Source: Lumbricus rubellus
Lineage: Eukaryota; Annelida; Clitellata; Crassiclitellata; Lumbricidae
Reading direction: 5' to 3'
Assembly: GCA_945859605.1 (NCBI GenBank)
Contig: OX243817.1
Location: 30,845,407-30,909,406 of the forward strand
Length of the DNA: 64,000 nucleotides
Part shown: piece after piece, positions 1-12,779 of the stretch
How positions within the stretch are numbered: the stretch's first letter is position 1
How the letters are laid out: each line of letters starts with the position of its first letter
Position numbers and translations under genes: made by a program
Notes under the pieces: generated by a model
The model's input: only the letters and a program-made list of their open reading frames with translations
Databases searched by the model: none
What the model was told of the DNA's origin: nothing

Positions 1-40
1 TGACCAACAAAAGAAAGTCGGACCGTCATGGTCGCAAACT

Positions 41-315
41 CTAACCTCCATCGGCTTCCAAGAAGTTGACGATGTGACTCTGATGCGCGTCTTTCAGTGC
101 CGAACACAATCCCTGGTAGCAGTCGTGCTTCGTGATGTAGTCAATGAGAGTTTCGTTCCTCTCTTGGAACGGACTTCTGCTCTTGATCCTCTGCAGAGCC
201 TCATACGAGAGGATCCCAGAACCAAGCAGCAGATCAAGTAGACCGAAATCTATGTCCACGCGATCTCTTAAGAAGGGCCGATGCTTTTGTAACAGATGTC
301 CAGCATCTGAAGAAT
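41..315 (-). CDS. C-terminal exon of a CARD-domain protein (partial)
   Basis: The reading frame encodes one death-fold CARD of about 90 residues and stops at 41-43 (TAG on the minus strand), so the CARD is the C-terminal end of the protein. Visible CARD features are LLQKHRPFLRDRVD (helix 1-2), LLDLLLGSGILSYEALQRI (helix 2-3) and a C-terminal SALKDAHQSHIVNFL helix. CARDs make homotypic contacts in caspase, NF-kB or inflammasome adaptor complexes; the partner cannot be named here. The exon start is set at a likely acceptor (TTCCAG on the minus strand, ending at 316). Earlier exons should lie to the right but I could not find them before the gap at 1495-1694. It could also be a lone captured CARD exon or pseudogene. 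The CARD call is firm; the gene model is not. Confidence 0.72.
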
Positions 316-645
316 CTGGAATTGTAATTGTAACGATTCGCTTTAGATTTACAAGAACATGAAAGAGTCTTCAAGCTTGACCAACAATGATTCTCTTGTA
401 AGGCTCAGCTTATAAGGCAAGGCATTTACATGTAGGTCTCGCTGGTTAAATGACTTATTTTTTATTGCCTCTTCTCATATTTTCGTTTATAATCTTATAA
501 TTGTCATTCGCATCTCATCAGTGTTTCTGTGCTGCCCGATTGTGGTAAAATGGCCTAAATCTTTTGGAGTGAAGATATCCCACAGACAGTAACTGTTGTT
601 TTCCCTTAAAGGCTGAAGCCATAATGTGGACCTATAGCCTAAGTA

Positions 646-810
646 CATGGGCGGAGTTTATCAGGGGCTAGGGGGAGCTAAGCCCCCAAAGAAGGCCCAG
701 ATTCAACTTTTTTACCATGAAAATGGTATCCTTTTTCGGGGTTAGCCCCCCTAAGAAGGCCCATACTCGGGGTTAGCCCTCCCAAGAACGGAAACCAAAC
801 TCCGCCCATG
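646..810. mobile_element. hAT-like MITE, GGGCGGAGTTT family, copy 1
   Basis: It begins CATGGGCGGAGTTT and ends AAACTCCGCCCATG, a perfect terminal inverted repeat. The 8-bp target-site duplication CCTAAGTA lies at 638-645 and 811-818. The body is 165 bp and noncoding. Other copies are at 55065-55230 and, longer and in reverse orientation, about 12948-13409. Confidence 0.9.
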
Positions 811-1002
811 CCTAAGTATCAATTGACAGGAAAATAACAGTTTTCATCAACTTAGCATTCATATAGCGCATCACATTTTGGTGTAATCTGTAGGCCTAGG
901 CCTAATATTTCGGATAATTATGTTTAAGCTTACAATTTTTATGTTCGTATGTAGGCAGCTATATAGTTTGCATATGTATGTATGCATGTATGTATGCATT
1001 AT

Positions 1003-1295
1003 CAAGGCCGTAGACAGGGGGGTGTTTTGGGTGTTTGAACACCCACCGAAATGAAAAATGCAGAAAAAAATCTATTGCATTTTCTAGTTCGTCATGCAAA
1101 AAAACATGAAAAAGTGATGAAAACACCCCCCGAAATGAAGTAAAAGAAATTTGACGGCGAAAATATAAAAAAGATTTCGACCGGATGACTAAAAAAAGGT
1201 CATCAGAAATTTTGGCGGCGATTATGGAAAATATTTTTAAAGATTTGGCCGCCACTGAAAACACCCCCCGAAATAAAATCCTGGCTACGGCCTTG
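1003..1295. mobile_element. hAT-like MITE, CAAGGCCGTAG family, copy 1
   Basis: It starts CAAGGCCGTAGACAGG and ends CCTGGCTACGGCCTTG. The 8-bp target-site duplication TGCATTAT is at 995-1002 and 1296-1303. At 293 bp it has no transposase. It contains the shared core GATGACTAAAAAAAGGTCAT near 1185-1206. The second copy is at 31271-31564. Confidence 0.9.
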
Positions 1296-1494
1296 TGCAT
1301 TATGCATGTGCAGCCGCCCACGTCGATTCTTTTGCAGGTTCGAAGATATTTAGAGGTCGTCGGGATTAACTGTCGTCGAGAATAACAGTTACTATTGTCC
1401 GGTGTTTATGTGTCACTGTATTAGGCGTAGACGTCGTGCTACCTCACAATGCCACGTTAACCTCATAATAATATTGATTGTGAGTCCATATCTC

Positions 1495-1694
1495 NNNNNN
1501 NNNNNNNNNNNNNNNNNNNNNNNNNNNNNNNNNNNNNNNNNNNNNNNNNNNNNNNNNNNNNNNNNNNNNNNNNNNNNNNNNNNNNNNNNNNNNNNNNNNN
1601 NNNNNNNNNNNNNNNNNNNNNNNNNNNNNNNNNNNNNNNNNNNNNNNNNNNNNNNNNNNNNNNNNNNNNNNNNNNNNNNNNNNNNNNNNNNNNN
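1495..1694. other. Assembly gap (200 N)
   Basis: A run of exactly 200 undetermined bases, so the true length is probably unknown. Frames that cross it have no meaning. Confidence 0.99.
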
Positions 1695-2040
1695 ACTAGC
1701 TTTGAGAGGTCACTTAACATGGTCCCAGAGTCATAAGATTTCACTGAGTTGTTCATGACACCAAATGTCACAAATCCAGAGGGTATGCGAGGTGATTAGT
1801 TGAAATTATTTTTTCACCATAGGAAAGCTGAACACTCTACTAGTGGGGCGGTCAAGATTTTAATTGTGGCCGAAAAATAAATCTACTGCACTTGGCGTCG
1901 TAGGACCTACGGCGCTTGTAGGTCCTATAATTAGGTCTATACTCTATAGTCATTGCTATACCGTACGGTAGTACCTAGGCCTATCTATACAAAATCAGAG
2001 TTTCTGTTCGCCGAGATTTATTTTATTTATTTATTTCTCG

Positions 2041-2214
2041 CATTTGATATAGCCCCTCCTTCAAGCTCACTAGGCCTACTCAGAGGCGCTCCCGACTAAG
2101 GACACTGCATCGGTGTGAAGTGAAGGACTTGAAGGTTCCGACACCGCGAGGTGGATTCGAACACGAAACTCTCCGGCTACATCACCTAAAACTCAACCAC
2201 TATACCACCGCGTC
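2041..2214 (-). repeat. tRNA-derived SINE, reverse orientation
   Basis: Read on the minus strand it begins CGCGGTGGTATAGTGGTTGA (A box), then a B-box-like GTTCGAATCCACC, and ends with the tail ACTTGAAGG..GGGGCTAT shared with copies at 6968, 24705, 26633 and 55370. This copy carries TAGGCCTA where the 24705 copy has only TA. Confidence 0.75.
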
Positions 2215-2689
2215 TCGAGATGGGGCAAAGGGGCAAATACACAGATACCCGGCTACTTTTAAGGGGCCGGGCTGGGTAATATGGGTATATACTAAATGTA
2301 TAGTTTTATATTACAAGGTTATGAATTATGCCTTCTAAAGTAGGCTATAGCCTAATATTGTTGACACCTAACAACAATCAGTTTAAACGTCAACTGAACA
2401 ACAGTAGACCTACTGCATAGGCTAAATTCATAATTTTAGCCTATATATAAAAAACCGTTTGTTGTATTCCCTTTGCTTAAGCCACCACTATGGTTTTCTT
2501 AAACGATGAGCAATGTTTAACCTGGAAAATTATTCTTTAGCATCAAACTAGCACACGTACGAGATTGTGGATCCTGTTCTGCATATTATTATTTCAAACA
2601 GACAATATTTGCCCACAATTATTGAGGTATAACCGTATTAGATAGACTAAAGGCTAACTTGGAAACATAGTCGTAGGAAGCGTGGGATC

Positions 2690-3010
2690 AGAGGTCAATT
2701 CTCCCACCAAATGTTAGGCGTTTCTGTTTTTCCGGCAAATATGCCCCGGAAGAATATAAAAAAACTACTTGAATTTCGCACCACACCTCCCAGTTCCAAC
2801 TTGCCCGAATCGAGATAATGGCTACTAGCTCACAAACCACCCTGGATAGTGGATACATTGGATATGGGTAGTAGAAATTCGCGGAAAGTTCTAAATCAAA
2901 GGTAGCATTTTGTAAAAATGGCGAAACTCGCAGCAAATCCACGAGCTAAAATTCTTCCGGCAATTCGTGGCTTTTGGGGACGCTTATACGGCATTTAAGT
3001 CAAGTGCCAA
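2690..3010. repeat. Dispersed repeat, unknown family, copy 1
   Basis: This shares an extended diverged match with 12400-12668. Both have TGCCCGAATCGAG, then AATGGCGAAA..TCGCA.CAAAT.CACGAGC and TTCAAGTCAAGT..AA.GATCACGGA (dots mark differences). No coding potential or terminal repeats were recognised. Confidence 0.6.
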
Positions 3011-4665
3011 AGATCACGGAGCTTCGGAGAGTCAGGCAAGGGGTTAGACAGACGACCAGAGTGGATGATGTTCAGAGTTGGAACGGCGTGGGAGGTAGGG
3101 TGATGGGTGAAGTGGAAAGTGGAAGAATCACTGAATCAGGATAGAATCTGTGCAAAAGCAATGTTTTCAATTTGGAGTGAAAGACATTTGGATCGATACA
3201 GCGGTTGGTGAAGTTCCCTTACCCACAGCCACTGATTGTTTGAAAGAGGTCAATCTGCATCACGTGAAGTATAACCTACTAGTTATTTGCCAAACGATAT
3301 TTTTCAAGTTCCACGACAATCATTCAACCAGTAAGAAGCTTTATAGACCATTTCTCATGCAAACTAGATGGAGTGATTAATACTGATCTCATCGCTACAG
3401 GCCGACCGCTCTAATCAATCGGCAACCATGCTCCGCTTAGCAAGTACAAAGTCTACGTAGGCCTATATAAAGACTGCGTTTGCTCCTTGTATATTTTAAT
3501 TAGACTCGGATATGTATAATAATTAGGCTATGTGAACAATCATTGCATTGTCACATTTTATGGAACATGATTGGTGCGTTAAACCGCACTTGTGATGCTT
3601 GGTTTATAGTCTTAATCGGTTGTTATGCTAAGTATAATCTCAGAATAAATGATGGGTATACAATATACATGTATACCCATCTTCAATCCACGTTTTAAGG
3701 GGTAAAACCGCTATATTATAATAGCCTAGTGGTTTTGTTGACAACGTTGAGAGGCATAATCTAACACGCAACGGTTGTGAAGTTTCTCATTTCGATCAAT
3801 TTCACCCGCTGAATGAAGAACAATAGGTAGGCCTACTGAGCATTCGAAAGCTTTTGAAAAACGTCAACACAGTTACATTTTACATTTAGGCTAATCAGGT
3901 AAGATGTACGCTAATACGCTATGTACTTCATTCTTCACAATTAGAAATAGGTTACTTTAATCGGACCAGCGTTGCTAACTAATATTCAAACTTCAGGTAA
4001 AATTACTTAGATATTATAATTTTTAGGCTTACATAATAGGTTATGTTGCCTTACAAGTCGAGTATAGGCCTATATACTTCTCTATATCTATCTTCCGTGA
4101 CATTTCTGAAAACCATTTTTAGTCATCGAATTTCTTGACGACTCTTCTTTGTCAGCCCCTATAGTCTAAAAAAACCTTTTTGGTCGTAATACGTTCGCCG
4201 CAGTTGGCCTACAAAAGAGCACTGATTTCGTCATTTTGGTTTTATTACTTGTAGCCTGTAATCGCGATCTTCGACTATTTTCTGCTCGTAGCTTGATTTC
4301 TCGCAATTTGAAAACCGTCTAAAATAAAGGAAAGATGCCGTTTTAGAAGGTCCATAAAAGTAAGAGAACAGACGAATGCATGAACTTTAGTGCCCATCAT
4401 CCCATGAGGTCCCAGCCACTCAAGCGGTGGTCCGTGACCCGCGGTACGAGTCCACGTGTGATTGTTTAGCGGGTCGCAGATTGATTTGAGGAATGTTTGA
4501 TCGAATAGCAACAAGATTATTTAATTGTACACAGTGTAGAGCAGCAGAACACAGGACACGAAACAAACGATTTTAAACATGAAACAGTGACAAAGGTAGG
4601 CCTATTAATAGGCCTAGTTGTAATAAGCATCAATGACCAAAGCACTGCGGAGAGGCCTGAGCATT

Positions 4666-4746
4666 TTAACCCACTTAGCGGCCGACCGGCTAGTAATCGT
4701 ATACAAAATCGACGATTATAATCGGGGTTGCCGCTAAAGGGGTTAA
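4666..4746. mobile_element. TTAA-bounded MITE (piggyBac-like)
   Basis: The element is flanked by TTAA, with inverted ends TTAACCCACTTAGCGGC and GCCGCTAAAGGGGTTAA. TTAA duplication with CCC-start termini is typical of piggyBac-related elements. Similar elements lie at 32878-32960 and 61606-61733. Confidence 0.65.
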
Positions 4747-5221
4747 GGGAGCCAAGAAATGTAGTCTAATCTGGCTTGCAACTGCCATCTTAACGAGCGT
4801 GGCTATTTCCACGTTCATTTAAACCTTCAAATAAAGAGTGAATACGTTTGCTCATAAAAATGTGCTAAAAACAGACAATCTGTGCCACTCTGTGGAATGT
4901 CGGCACCGCGCCTGTGAATAGGCCTAGGCTAAGCTGTCTCCCGCGACTTAGCTTTAATTTGTAGAAATTCCGAGCATGCGATTACGATCGATGTGCATAA
5001 TTATAATTCATTCATTCTTTCTTTCTTTCTTTCATTCGATCATTCTATGGACTAAGGCCCTATATAGCGTCCCTTCAAGAAACCTGCTCAGGTGCGACCG
5101 TGCGACCCAGCCCAGTTACGGCAAAATAAAAATGACTTGACAGATTTATGAAACAAAGGCCAGCTGGCTGTAGGCCTAATTATGAAAGTGCGCTTTCTAG
5201 TCGCATAAGTGAATATTCTAC

Positions 5222-5231
5222 GCACACACAC

Positions 5232-5292
<61 letters not shown>
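5222..5292. repeat. CA/TA microsatellite
   Basis: An almost pure CA dinucleotide run passes directly into a TA run and ends at a TAGGCCTA word. Confidence 0.95.
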
Positions 5293-6691
5293 GGCCTAAT
5301 ATAAGTTGAAAAACCACTTCCGCGTGTATTTATTTTTCCAAATTAACTTCCATCAGCATTGTTCTGAACAATGACACTTAATTAAACAGGTAGGCTAGGC
5401 CCTATGTTTATTCCCACAAGATAATTTTGTTTGCTTTGGCTTTAACTCCCATGATCCTGAGTTCCTGACGCGAACTGCTGAAATTGCATAGCTTGCATGC
5501 GCCGCCACTGGCTGGTAGCTTGGGAAATCTAGAAGGTCTAATTTTAATGGGAAATCCCAATCGGAAAACCCTGCACATTATTCTAAAGATACGAGACAAC
5601 GTAGGCCTATACGATACATTTAAAGATCTAAACTTATAATTCAACATTAGAGACCATGCCTGCGCAACACACTTTAATCTTAGCATAAACCCATGAAATA
5701 ACCTTAGCGATTAAATTGTGCACATGGAATGTCTACTTCATAATGCTGACACGGCCTAGATTGATCCACTACATTACTACAAGCATGTGATATTGTGAAT
5801 GGGTAAATGAGTCATAATAGCCTATGAATACGAGACACAAACCACGTGAACATTATGCACATCTACAGTATAGTCCTCCGGCAGATGCAATAGGAAGCTT
5901 TAAATCGAAAATGGCCTATAGGCCTAGATGCGCCTTAAACTTAACCAATGCATCGTTAATCTCAGCCAATAATCTGGGGGGGGGGAAATGGATGTTGTAT
6001 TCTTACGTTGATTTTATGATGTGATAATATATAGCCTACTGTCGCTTATCCAGCAAACACACGACATAATAAAACTTTTCTTCCTTCGCTAGTCCTAGTA
6101 AAAAATCATGTAATGACCGTCGGTATTTCGCAGAGACAATACCTCAATAATTTTCCATACCCATATTACCCACGTGTAAAAGCTTAATCACATAAATTAC
6201 AGTAGTCTATAATTATTATAGTAGCTTAATCATAGATTTGTTACTGTAGGCCTATATAATACTTCGTTCAACGAAGCAACTTCTATTTCAACTTTAGCGT
6301 TTTGAGAAGTTCTCGGACGACGAAGATCTCTGCGTGTGTTGGGCTATCTATCTGGAACTCACTTCGCACATGGGATTAATAATAAATTATGTGAGTAGGC
6401 TATTTAACGTTCAGCGAGCATGAGACTACCTAGGCCTACTCGTCTTAATAACGATGAATCCAATCACTTAATGCGACATGATCTGCTATAACTGCTTCCT
6501 ACTTGACAAATTATTCGTTCACATTATATATGTCATAGGCCTAGCTTATTTTTTTAAATTGTCTTACTGCATAGTCTAACAGAATAAACCATTTAGGAAA
6601 CTTGCTATTATATTATGCGGTTATAACAGTATATCATGTAGGCCTACATTGTTAGAAACAATAATTTCATTTTGAATAATTATTGATGATG

Positions 6692-6823
<132 letters not shown>

Positions 6824-6967
6824 GCAAGAGGAGCTCACAGTCGCATGATCGTTTCCCACTACCATCCCAAAGGTCCACTCAACAATACATTCGACAGTGA
6901 TCTGGCACTTGCACTAAAATAGATTTTAGCAGATTTTCAAATCTAGGTGTATCAATACATCACCGTG

Positions 6968-7154
6968 ATGCGCGGTGGTGTATAGGGTAGTATGTTCCTT
7001 GCCTTACCGCGAAGGTTGAAGGTTTGAATCCACCTCAAGTCGCCTCGTAGGGACCTTAAATTGGACAAGTCAACTCCGATTCAGCGTCCGCGCTGTAATC
7101 GGGAGCGCTTATGAGTAGTATCTTGAAGGGACGCTATGACAAGTGCACATCCAA
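6968..7154 (+). repeat. tRNA-derived SINE, forward copy
   Basis: The head CGCGGTGGTGTATAGGGTAG is an A-box region, GGTTTGAATCC is the B box, and the tail runs TCTTGAAGGGACGCTATGAC then AAGTGCACAT. It is the same family as the copies at 2041, 24705, 26633 and 55370. Confidence 0.78.
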
Positions 7155-7614
7155 ACAATTATGCTTTTTATTTCAGAAATGATCACAAGCAAAGAGCAAG
7201 AAGAATTCATGAATTGCGTGGTCGATTTTGGTTATTCAGAATCTCGTAACATCAACGTTGTATAGGCTAGACAATGCAGGAATAAGACTACAGATAGTTT
7301 AGTTCATAAAAGAAAAGTTTGAAATTTGAACACTGGAATAAGCTTAAATCCAGTTTATTCACGCATAATGTTGCATTGTTTCGGGACTTAATGACGCTGA
7401 GACTTTTCAGTCTAAAACAATACTGAAAACAGTTTGAAGTTAGTATAAATTATTATGATGTTCGTGATCAAAGAAATGTGAATGAAGTTTCTGTTTCCGA
7501 CCTTCTGAACTACTTGCAAAGTCAAGTATATAATAGGCCTACTCGAGCGTAACCCAGCGAAGAGACGAGAAAAGCCATCTCAGAAATAATCCATCAGCGC
7601 CTTCTGTTGACCCG

Positions 7615-10600
7615 ATGTATTGTTGGACAGTTGTTACGTGGATAATCGTACTGCAACCTTGGAGCAAATGTAAGTATTCTCTGATTTTTCATCCTTTGGA
7701 TGACACATAGTAGTAGGCCTAATATTATTATTTTTAGAACCAGTCTTACAACATTGTTCAATAACGCAGGTCTCAGTACTTGCAATCTCACTCGAATGAT
7801 ATGGTCATGACATCAGTAGCATAGGCGTAGGAGAGACGGGGCTCCAGTGGGGGGCAAATTCCCCCCGCCCGAATTTTGGGAAAGTCTGATTTTCGGGCAA
7901 GTAGACACAGAAAAATTTTAAAATGTAAACATTTTCGGGTAAAATTAACGGGAATTTTCTTAAGATTTTGGCTTGACGACTAAAACAAAGGTCGACAGAA
8001 CTTTTCTGGCAAAGTCACATTGCTGAAATGTCGCCTACGCTTATAATCAGTAGACACTTCGTTGCTGTTAACGATTCAACATCAGCTGATGCTGATTTTT
8101 ATTTTGTTAAAATATAAAAAATTCAAACATAGAGACAGATGCAAGACTAACATTTGACTCATTATAGCTCTCGGTGTGTTTGTATGAAGCAGATGCGTTT
8201 GTTGTTATCTGTAGATTGCATGGTTGATGGCGCAGGTGACACATACCTGGGAAGTAGTTTTCTTAATAATTCCATTGTGCTTAGCTTCAATGTGTCTCAT
8301 TCTGGTCAATCGACGTGGCTCCGTGGAAAAGCAACAACCATTCAGAGAAGTAATGTAACGAAAGGCGAAATAACAAGCTTGACGATTACGATTAGCGACA
8401 AGATCTATAATTACTATTGCGAAATAAAGCACACAGATGGCGTACTTCAATTTCCTCTTACAGGTATCTTTACTTCACGTTTGGTCAATGAAGATAATCT
8501 TGTCATTAGCAACCGTATTTTTCTGCCTTGTGGATTTAGATTTCACAACCATGAGGCTGACTATTACAGCTTAGCTAAAAGGCGGACGTAAGCTACTTAA
8601 CTTGGAAATCAATTCCAATAATTGCTTCTTAGAGCAAATGACCAGTCGGCCTATTTTGGCTGCCGCATATTAATTTGTTGGAGTACAAAGGAATTTGACC
8701 ATATTCTGACGATTTCGTTCAATTTGTAATTTCCAAACATCTAAAAGTTCATCATAAGTTTATGTGGGAGGGGACAGTAACATAGCCTACTATATTAAAA
8801 AGCGAACCAATTTCGCCCCAACCTAACCCTCTCCCCCACACACACGCACATGCTTTAGTGTTCTGTTTAGGCCTATGGCTTAACTTTTTTGAAATTTATT
8901 AAATCATAATAGAATTCCATGTTAATCATCGAGGCGTGAAACTTTTGTTTCAGTGTTCAATTATTCATGTGCCGTGGCTGATGATGGCGATCTAATTGCT
9001 TTCATGGAGGGCAGGAAATCTGCAGAAGTTGAGCTCAATGGAGGAGGAAATATTACCAACCGTTATCTCTTAAGGATGATAAATCAGACCCTCCATATTC
9101 ATTCTGTGCAATGGACTTACCGACAACTTAATCTTGACGATGTAAAATGCAACGTCACTATTAGAGATATTGGTAAATGTTTCTATTTTTAGCTTTGGGC
9201 AGTGCGAATCTAATATAATTATAATAAGCACTTGATAATAGTCTTATAACACCTGTGTCCTGAGCATTTGGCGTCTATCTGACTAAACCAATGTTTTAAA
9301 CGTTTTATGTCTCTTTAGCAGCATTTCAGATTTGATCACTGCACTAACAAATTTGAAATTTTGGCAACACTTTGAATCATTTTGTTAACAAAATTTGATC
9401 TGTATGGAAGCCCTTCATGTTTGTTAAAATCTGTCTCAGTTCTACTACTTTTGGGCCGTGTAGTCAAAGGTTTTAATTGAACAAATTCATAGGCTATGTG
9501 TGATTGCTTACTTAGTGAGATTGCATCTATTCCATTTCGATTTATTAGCTGAAAGTATTATCTAAACTTCATATATCTGGTCTATGAGATCAATATCTGT
9601 GCCTGTCTTCATCACTATAATTGTTCACGCCTTCGTCTGCAGATGCATTGATCACTATCATTCGTTATATATGCAAACCATCCCAAAGTTTGTATATAGG
9701 CTACACTTCAGCCAGTTAGTTTAACACGATTACGCTCACTAGCTGTGGGTGCTCACGATTGGAGTGCCTCTGTGCAGTTATTACTGTGAGAGGCGCTTTA
9801 TTATTTCCCATATAAAATTTTACTTGAAAAATGCAAAATTTAATTTAATGACAAGGTGTCAGCTTACATGCAGTTGTGGATTCTGCAGGAACGGGTTTAG
9901 TGCAAAAGATACTCTTAGAACGTCACGTTGCTCCTCAGGGTGACATCCAGGTCGCGAACACTAGCTGAAAATGCGATGGCGTTTGAGATAGAACAGGAGA
10001 GTAAAGCTGAGCAAGCTGAGAACCATGCAGCGCCAAACCAAATGAGCTGAGGCTTAGCGAGTTCGAGAAAAGACCGTTTGATGACATACAGATGTGGAAA
10101 TTTAAGGGATCGAACAAGCGAGAACACATGGCCAGAAGTCAGGCCGTCATCCGCCTACATGTGACTGTTATGCCTTGGAACGAACTGGCTACTGATGTAA
10201 AGATTGTAGGCTTGCCATTCTTTTCAACATCGTTATTTTGATTATTATTGCAAGCAGTGTACGCTGTTAGTGTTGTTGCCTTATTGTATGTATGTATGTA
10301 TGTATGTATGTATGTATGTATGTATGTATGTATGTATGTATGTATGTATGTATGTATGTATGTATGTATGTATGTATGTATGTATGTATGTATGTATGTA
10401 TGTATGTATGTATGTATGTATGTATGTATGTATGTATGTATGTATGTATGTATGTATGTATGTATGTATGTATGTATGTATGTATGTATGTATGTATGTA
10501 TGTATGTATGTATGTATGTATGTATGTATGTATGTATGTATGTATGTATGTATGTATGTATGTATGTATGTATGTATGTATGTATGTATGTATGTATGTA

Positions 10601-12177
10601 TGTATGTATGTATGTATGTATGTATGTATGTATGTATGTATGTATGTATGTATGTATGTATGTATGAATATGAACATTTATATAGCGCCTTATTACCATT
10701 GAACTGAATTAAATGATTCTTTGTCTTAGCGTTTTAAACTTTTGTTGCAGACGTGGATCTATATAGGAATATCAGTGCTGCAAAATATTCAGGAATTGTT
10801 GAGAAAGGTGGCTCAAACGACATTGGAATAGTCGTCGGCATTCTGCTTGGTTGTGGTGTTGCACTCGCTGGTCTATGTCTTGTCTCCTGCTATGTGGTGT
10901 AAGTATATAGGCCGTATTCATGTTATTTGCTTGAAAGTCATTTGAACTGTGAGGCCATGCATAGTAATGTAAATTCGACTTAATTGGAATAAAATTCGGA
11001 AAAAGGTTTTGCTCTGTATAAAATATTATGAAGTTATCACATTTTACATGACAGTTATTTACGAAAAAATTCATTTCTATAAATTTTTATATGGGCCTAC
11101 ACTATAAAAGTGCTTTTATAATTAGGCCTAATTTCAATTTTAAAAATTGCTCTTCTAAGTTGCATGGAATTTTATCCGTCGTCAATCAAGTCTCCAATGA
11201 CCAAACGTGCCTCTTGAGTATTCTCTTTGCGACCCTTAACAACAATGTTTCAACAGCATCTTATGTCTTTTTGCATAGAACACGAAGGAGAGCAATGCAG
11301 CGGGGAAACAGGATAGAGATGCACAAACACCAGGTTGAGTACAACACAGTTTTCTGTATCACTAGGCCTGTTTTCGGGTTTTTTTCAGTGTAGGCTATTG
11401 TTTGAGATCCCCGAATATCTAGACTACTAGAAAGGTTTACTAAAAGCATGATAAAACGTGCTTGAGGCATGATAGTTACAGAACATGCCAAAGGTCAATA
11501 ACTCCCTTTGCAGTGTCCTGCTTGATCAAGGACGTGTTGAATCCCCATCGTTGAGACCACAGTCCTACCCATGAGGCCGAGTGCACAATTGCATTATCCC
11601 TTGGGCGGATAACCTAACGAGGAAATAAGTTTTAACAATGATGCTTTTTCTTATTTAAATGCCATATCATGTTCACCAAGCTGCGGAGAATAAATAGTTG
11701 GTCATCATAAGGAATATAATTTTTACTTATTATTGTTCTTAAGGATGACGTGTGTTGTTGCAATTGATCAGTTAAAGAGTATCGTCATCGTATCTTATCT
11801 TAAATGTAGCTCTATTAATGCATATTATTCTGTACACATGTAGGACTATTTGAAGTTAATGACATGCAAATGGGTCTTGAAAAATTTTACTGAGGTTTCA
11901 GTTCAGTTTTGGACATTCGTCATTTTGTGTCCAGATGGGATTGAGTTTGTTTCAATTTCATCATACATGATGCATGTAAACATCACACGATCGTTACACT
12001 GGTTTTACTTTGCACAGTACAGCATTTTAAAATGTGGTATAATTTCAGAATCCGAACAGCACAGCAAGCTCTTGCGATAATCTGATGAAAGGAGCTAGGC
12101 CTACTCATTGTGCATGCAGTACATCACAACACTCTGGAAAATGCGCCGTAGAGCACGATAACAGTCTTGCTGTTTAG
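7615..12177 (+). CDS. Type I membrane receptor with two Ig-like domains
   Basis: Six coding exons join with consistent phases: 7615-7669, 8215-8463, 8954-9172, 10751-10898, 11279-11333 and 12049-12177. They give 284 residues. The first exon encodes a hydrophobic signal peptide (MYCWTVVTWIIVLQPWSK). Exons 2 and 3 are phase 1-1 and each encode one Ig-like domain: domain 1 (19-101) has W53 and YYC at 85-87, domain 2 (102-174) has C107 and C167. Exon 4 carries a short stalk and a transmembrane segment (about 199-224). A basic stop-transfer TRRR and a tail of about 60 residues follow. At least seven N-x-S/T sites are visible, as expected of a surface glycoprotein. In domain 1 the usual B-strand Cys is Phe43; C20 may pair with C87 instead. 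No ITAM/ITIM or kinase motif is seen in the tail. I do not recognise an ortholog. The last exon is the least certain; it contains a TAGGCCTA word. Confidence 0.7.
7820..8045. mobile_element. hAT-like MITE, CATAGGCGTAGG family, copy 1
   Basis: Ends are CATAGGCGTAGGAGA and CGCCTACGCTTATA. The 8-bp target-site duplication ATCAGTAG is at 7812-7819 and 8046-8053. It lies in the first intron of the Ig-receptor gene. The shared core is present as GACGACTAAAACAAAGGTCG. The second copy is at 23022-23395. Confidence 0.87.
10285..10665. repeat. Long GTAT tetranucleotide microsatellite
   Basis: About 95 uninterrupted copies of a 4-bp unit (TGTA). It sits in the intron between the second Ig exon and the transmembrane exon of the Ig receptor. 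Frames through it on both strands are artefacts. Confidence 0.99.
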
Positions 12178-12399
12178 TAGAACTGAACAATGTAATAAGA
12201 AAAGTACACTATCTGTAAAACTCTTGACCAGTCTGTTGTTAAAATGAATAGTCTTTCTTTAATTTCGTGGGTTTAGCTAATAATGTTTTTAATGGGGGTT
12301 GAAGGTGGGGTCCAGGGAGGGAGCAAGATCTTAAACATTTCGAGCGAGTCTACTTTTCGGGAAAGTAGACCCCGGAAAAACATTTTACAAACTATAGGC

Positions 12400-12668
12400 C
12401 TACTTGAGGTGCAACGATTATGTTCACACCACATTATCTCCTAATTCCAATCTGCCCGAATCGAGTTAGGTAGCCTACAGGCCTACAACCGTCATGGACA
12501 GGGATAGCAGAAATTTTCGGAAACATTCGCGGCAGCATTGTAGGCCTAAATAGACCTAATGGCGAAAATCGCAACAAATTCACGAGCAGAAATTTGCCCG
12601 AAAATTGCTCCAGTTCGTGACATTAGGGACATTTCACAGTATTCAAGTCAAGTACTAAGGATCACGGA
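12400..12668. repeat. Dispersed repeat, unknown family, copy 2
   Basis: Diverged copy of the repeat at 2690-3010. It shares CTGCCCGAATCGAG, ATGGCGAAAATCGC and TTCAAGTCAAGT in the same order. This copy has gained two TAGGCCTA or AGGCCTA-type words relative to the other. Confidence 0.55.
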
Positions 12669-12779
12669 ATTCGCGGTTTCAATGACATCGAAAATGTCTG
12701 CTATAGATCCGTAGACATGGATCAGGGTTGTTTTTAATGAATTTTCAGAACTGCAGAACCTCTTATTTTCTGTTCTATC

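Noticed and set aside
1402..1771. Frames crossing 1495-1694
   Set aside because: Most of each frame is unknown bases in an assembly gap.
10139..10707. Long frames on both strands (poly MYVC and poly HTYI)
   Set aside because: They are translations of the GTAT microsatellite.
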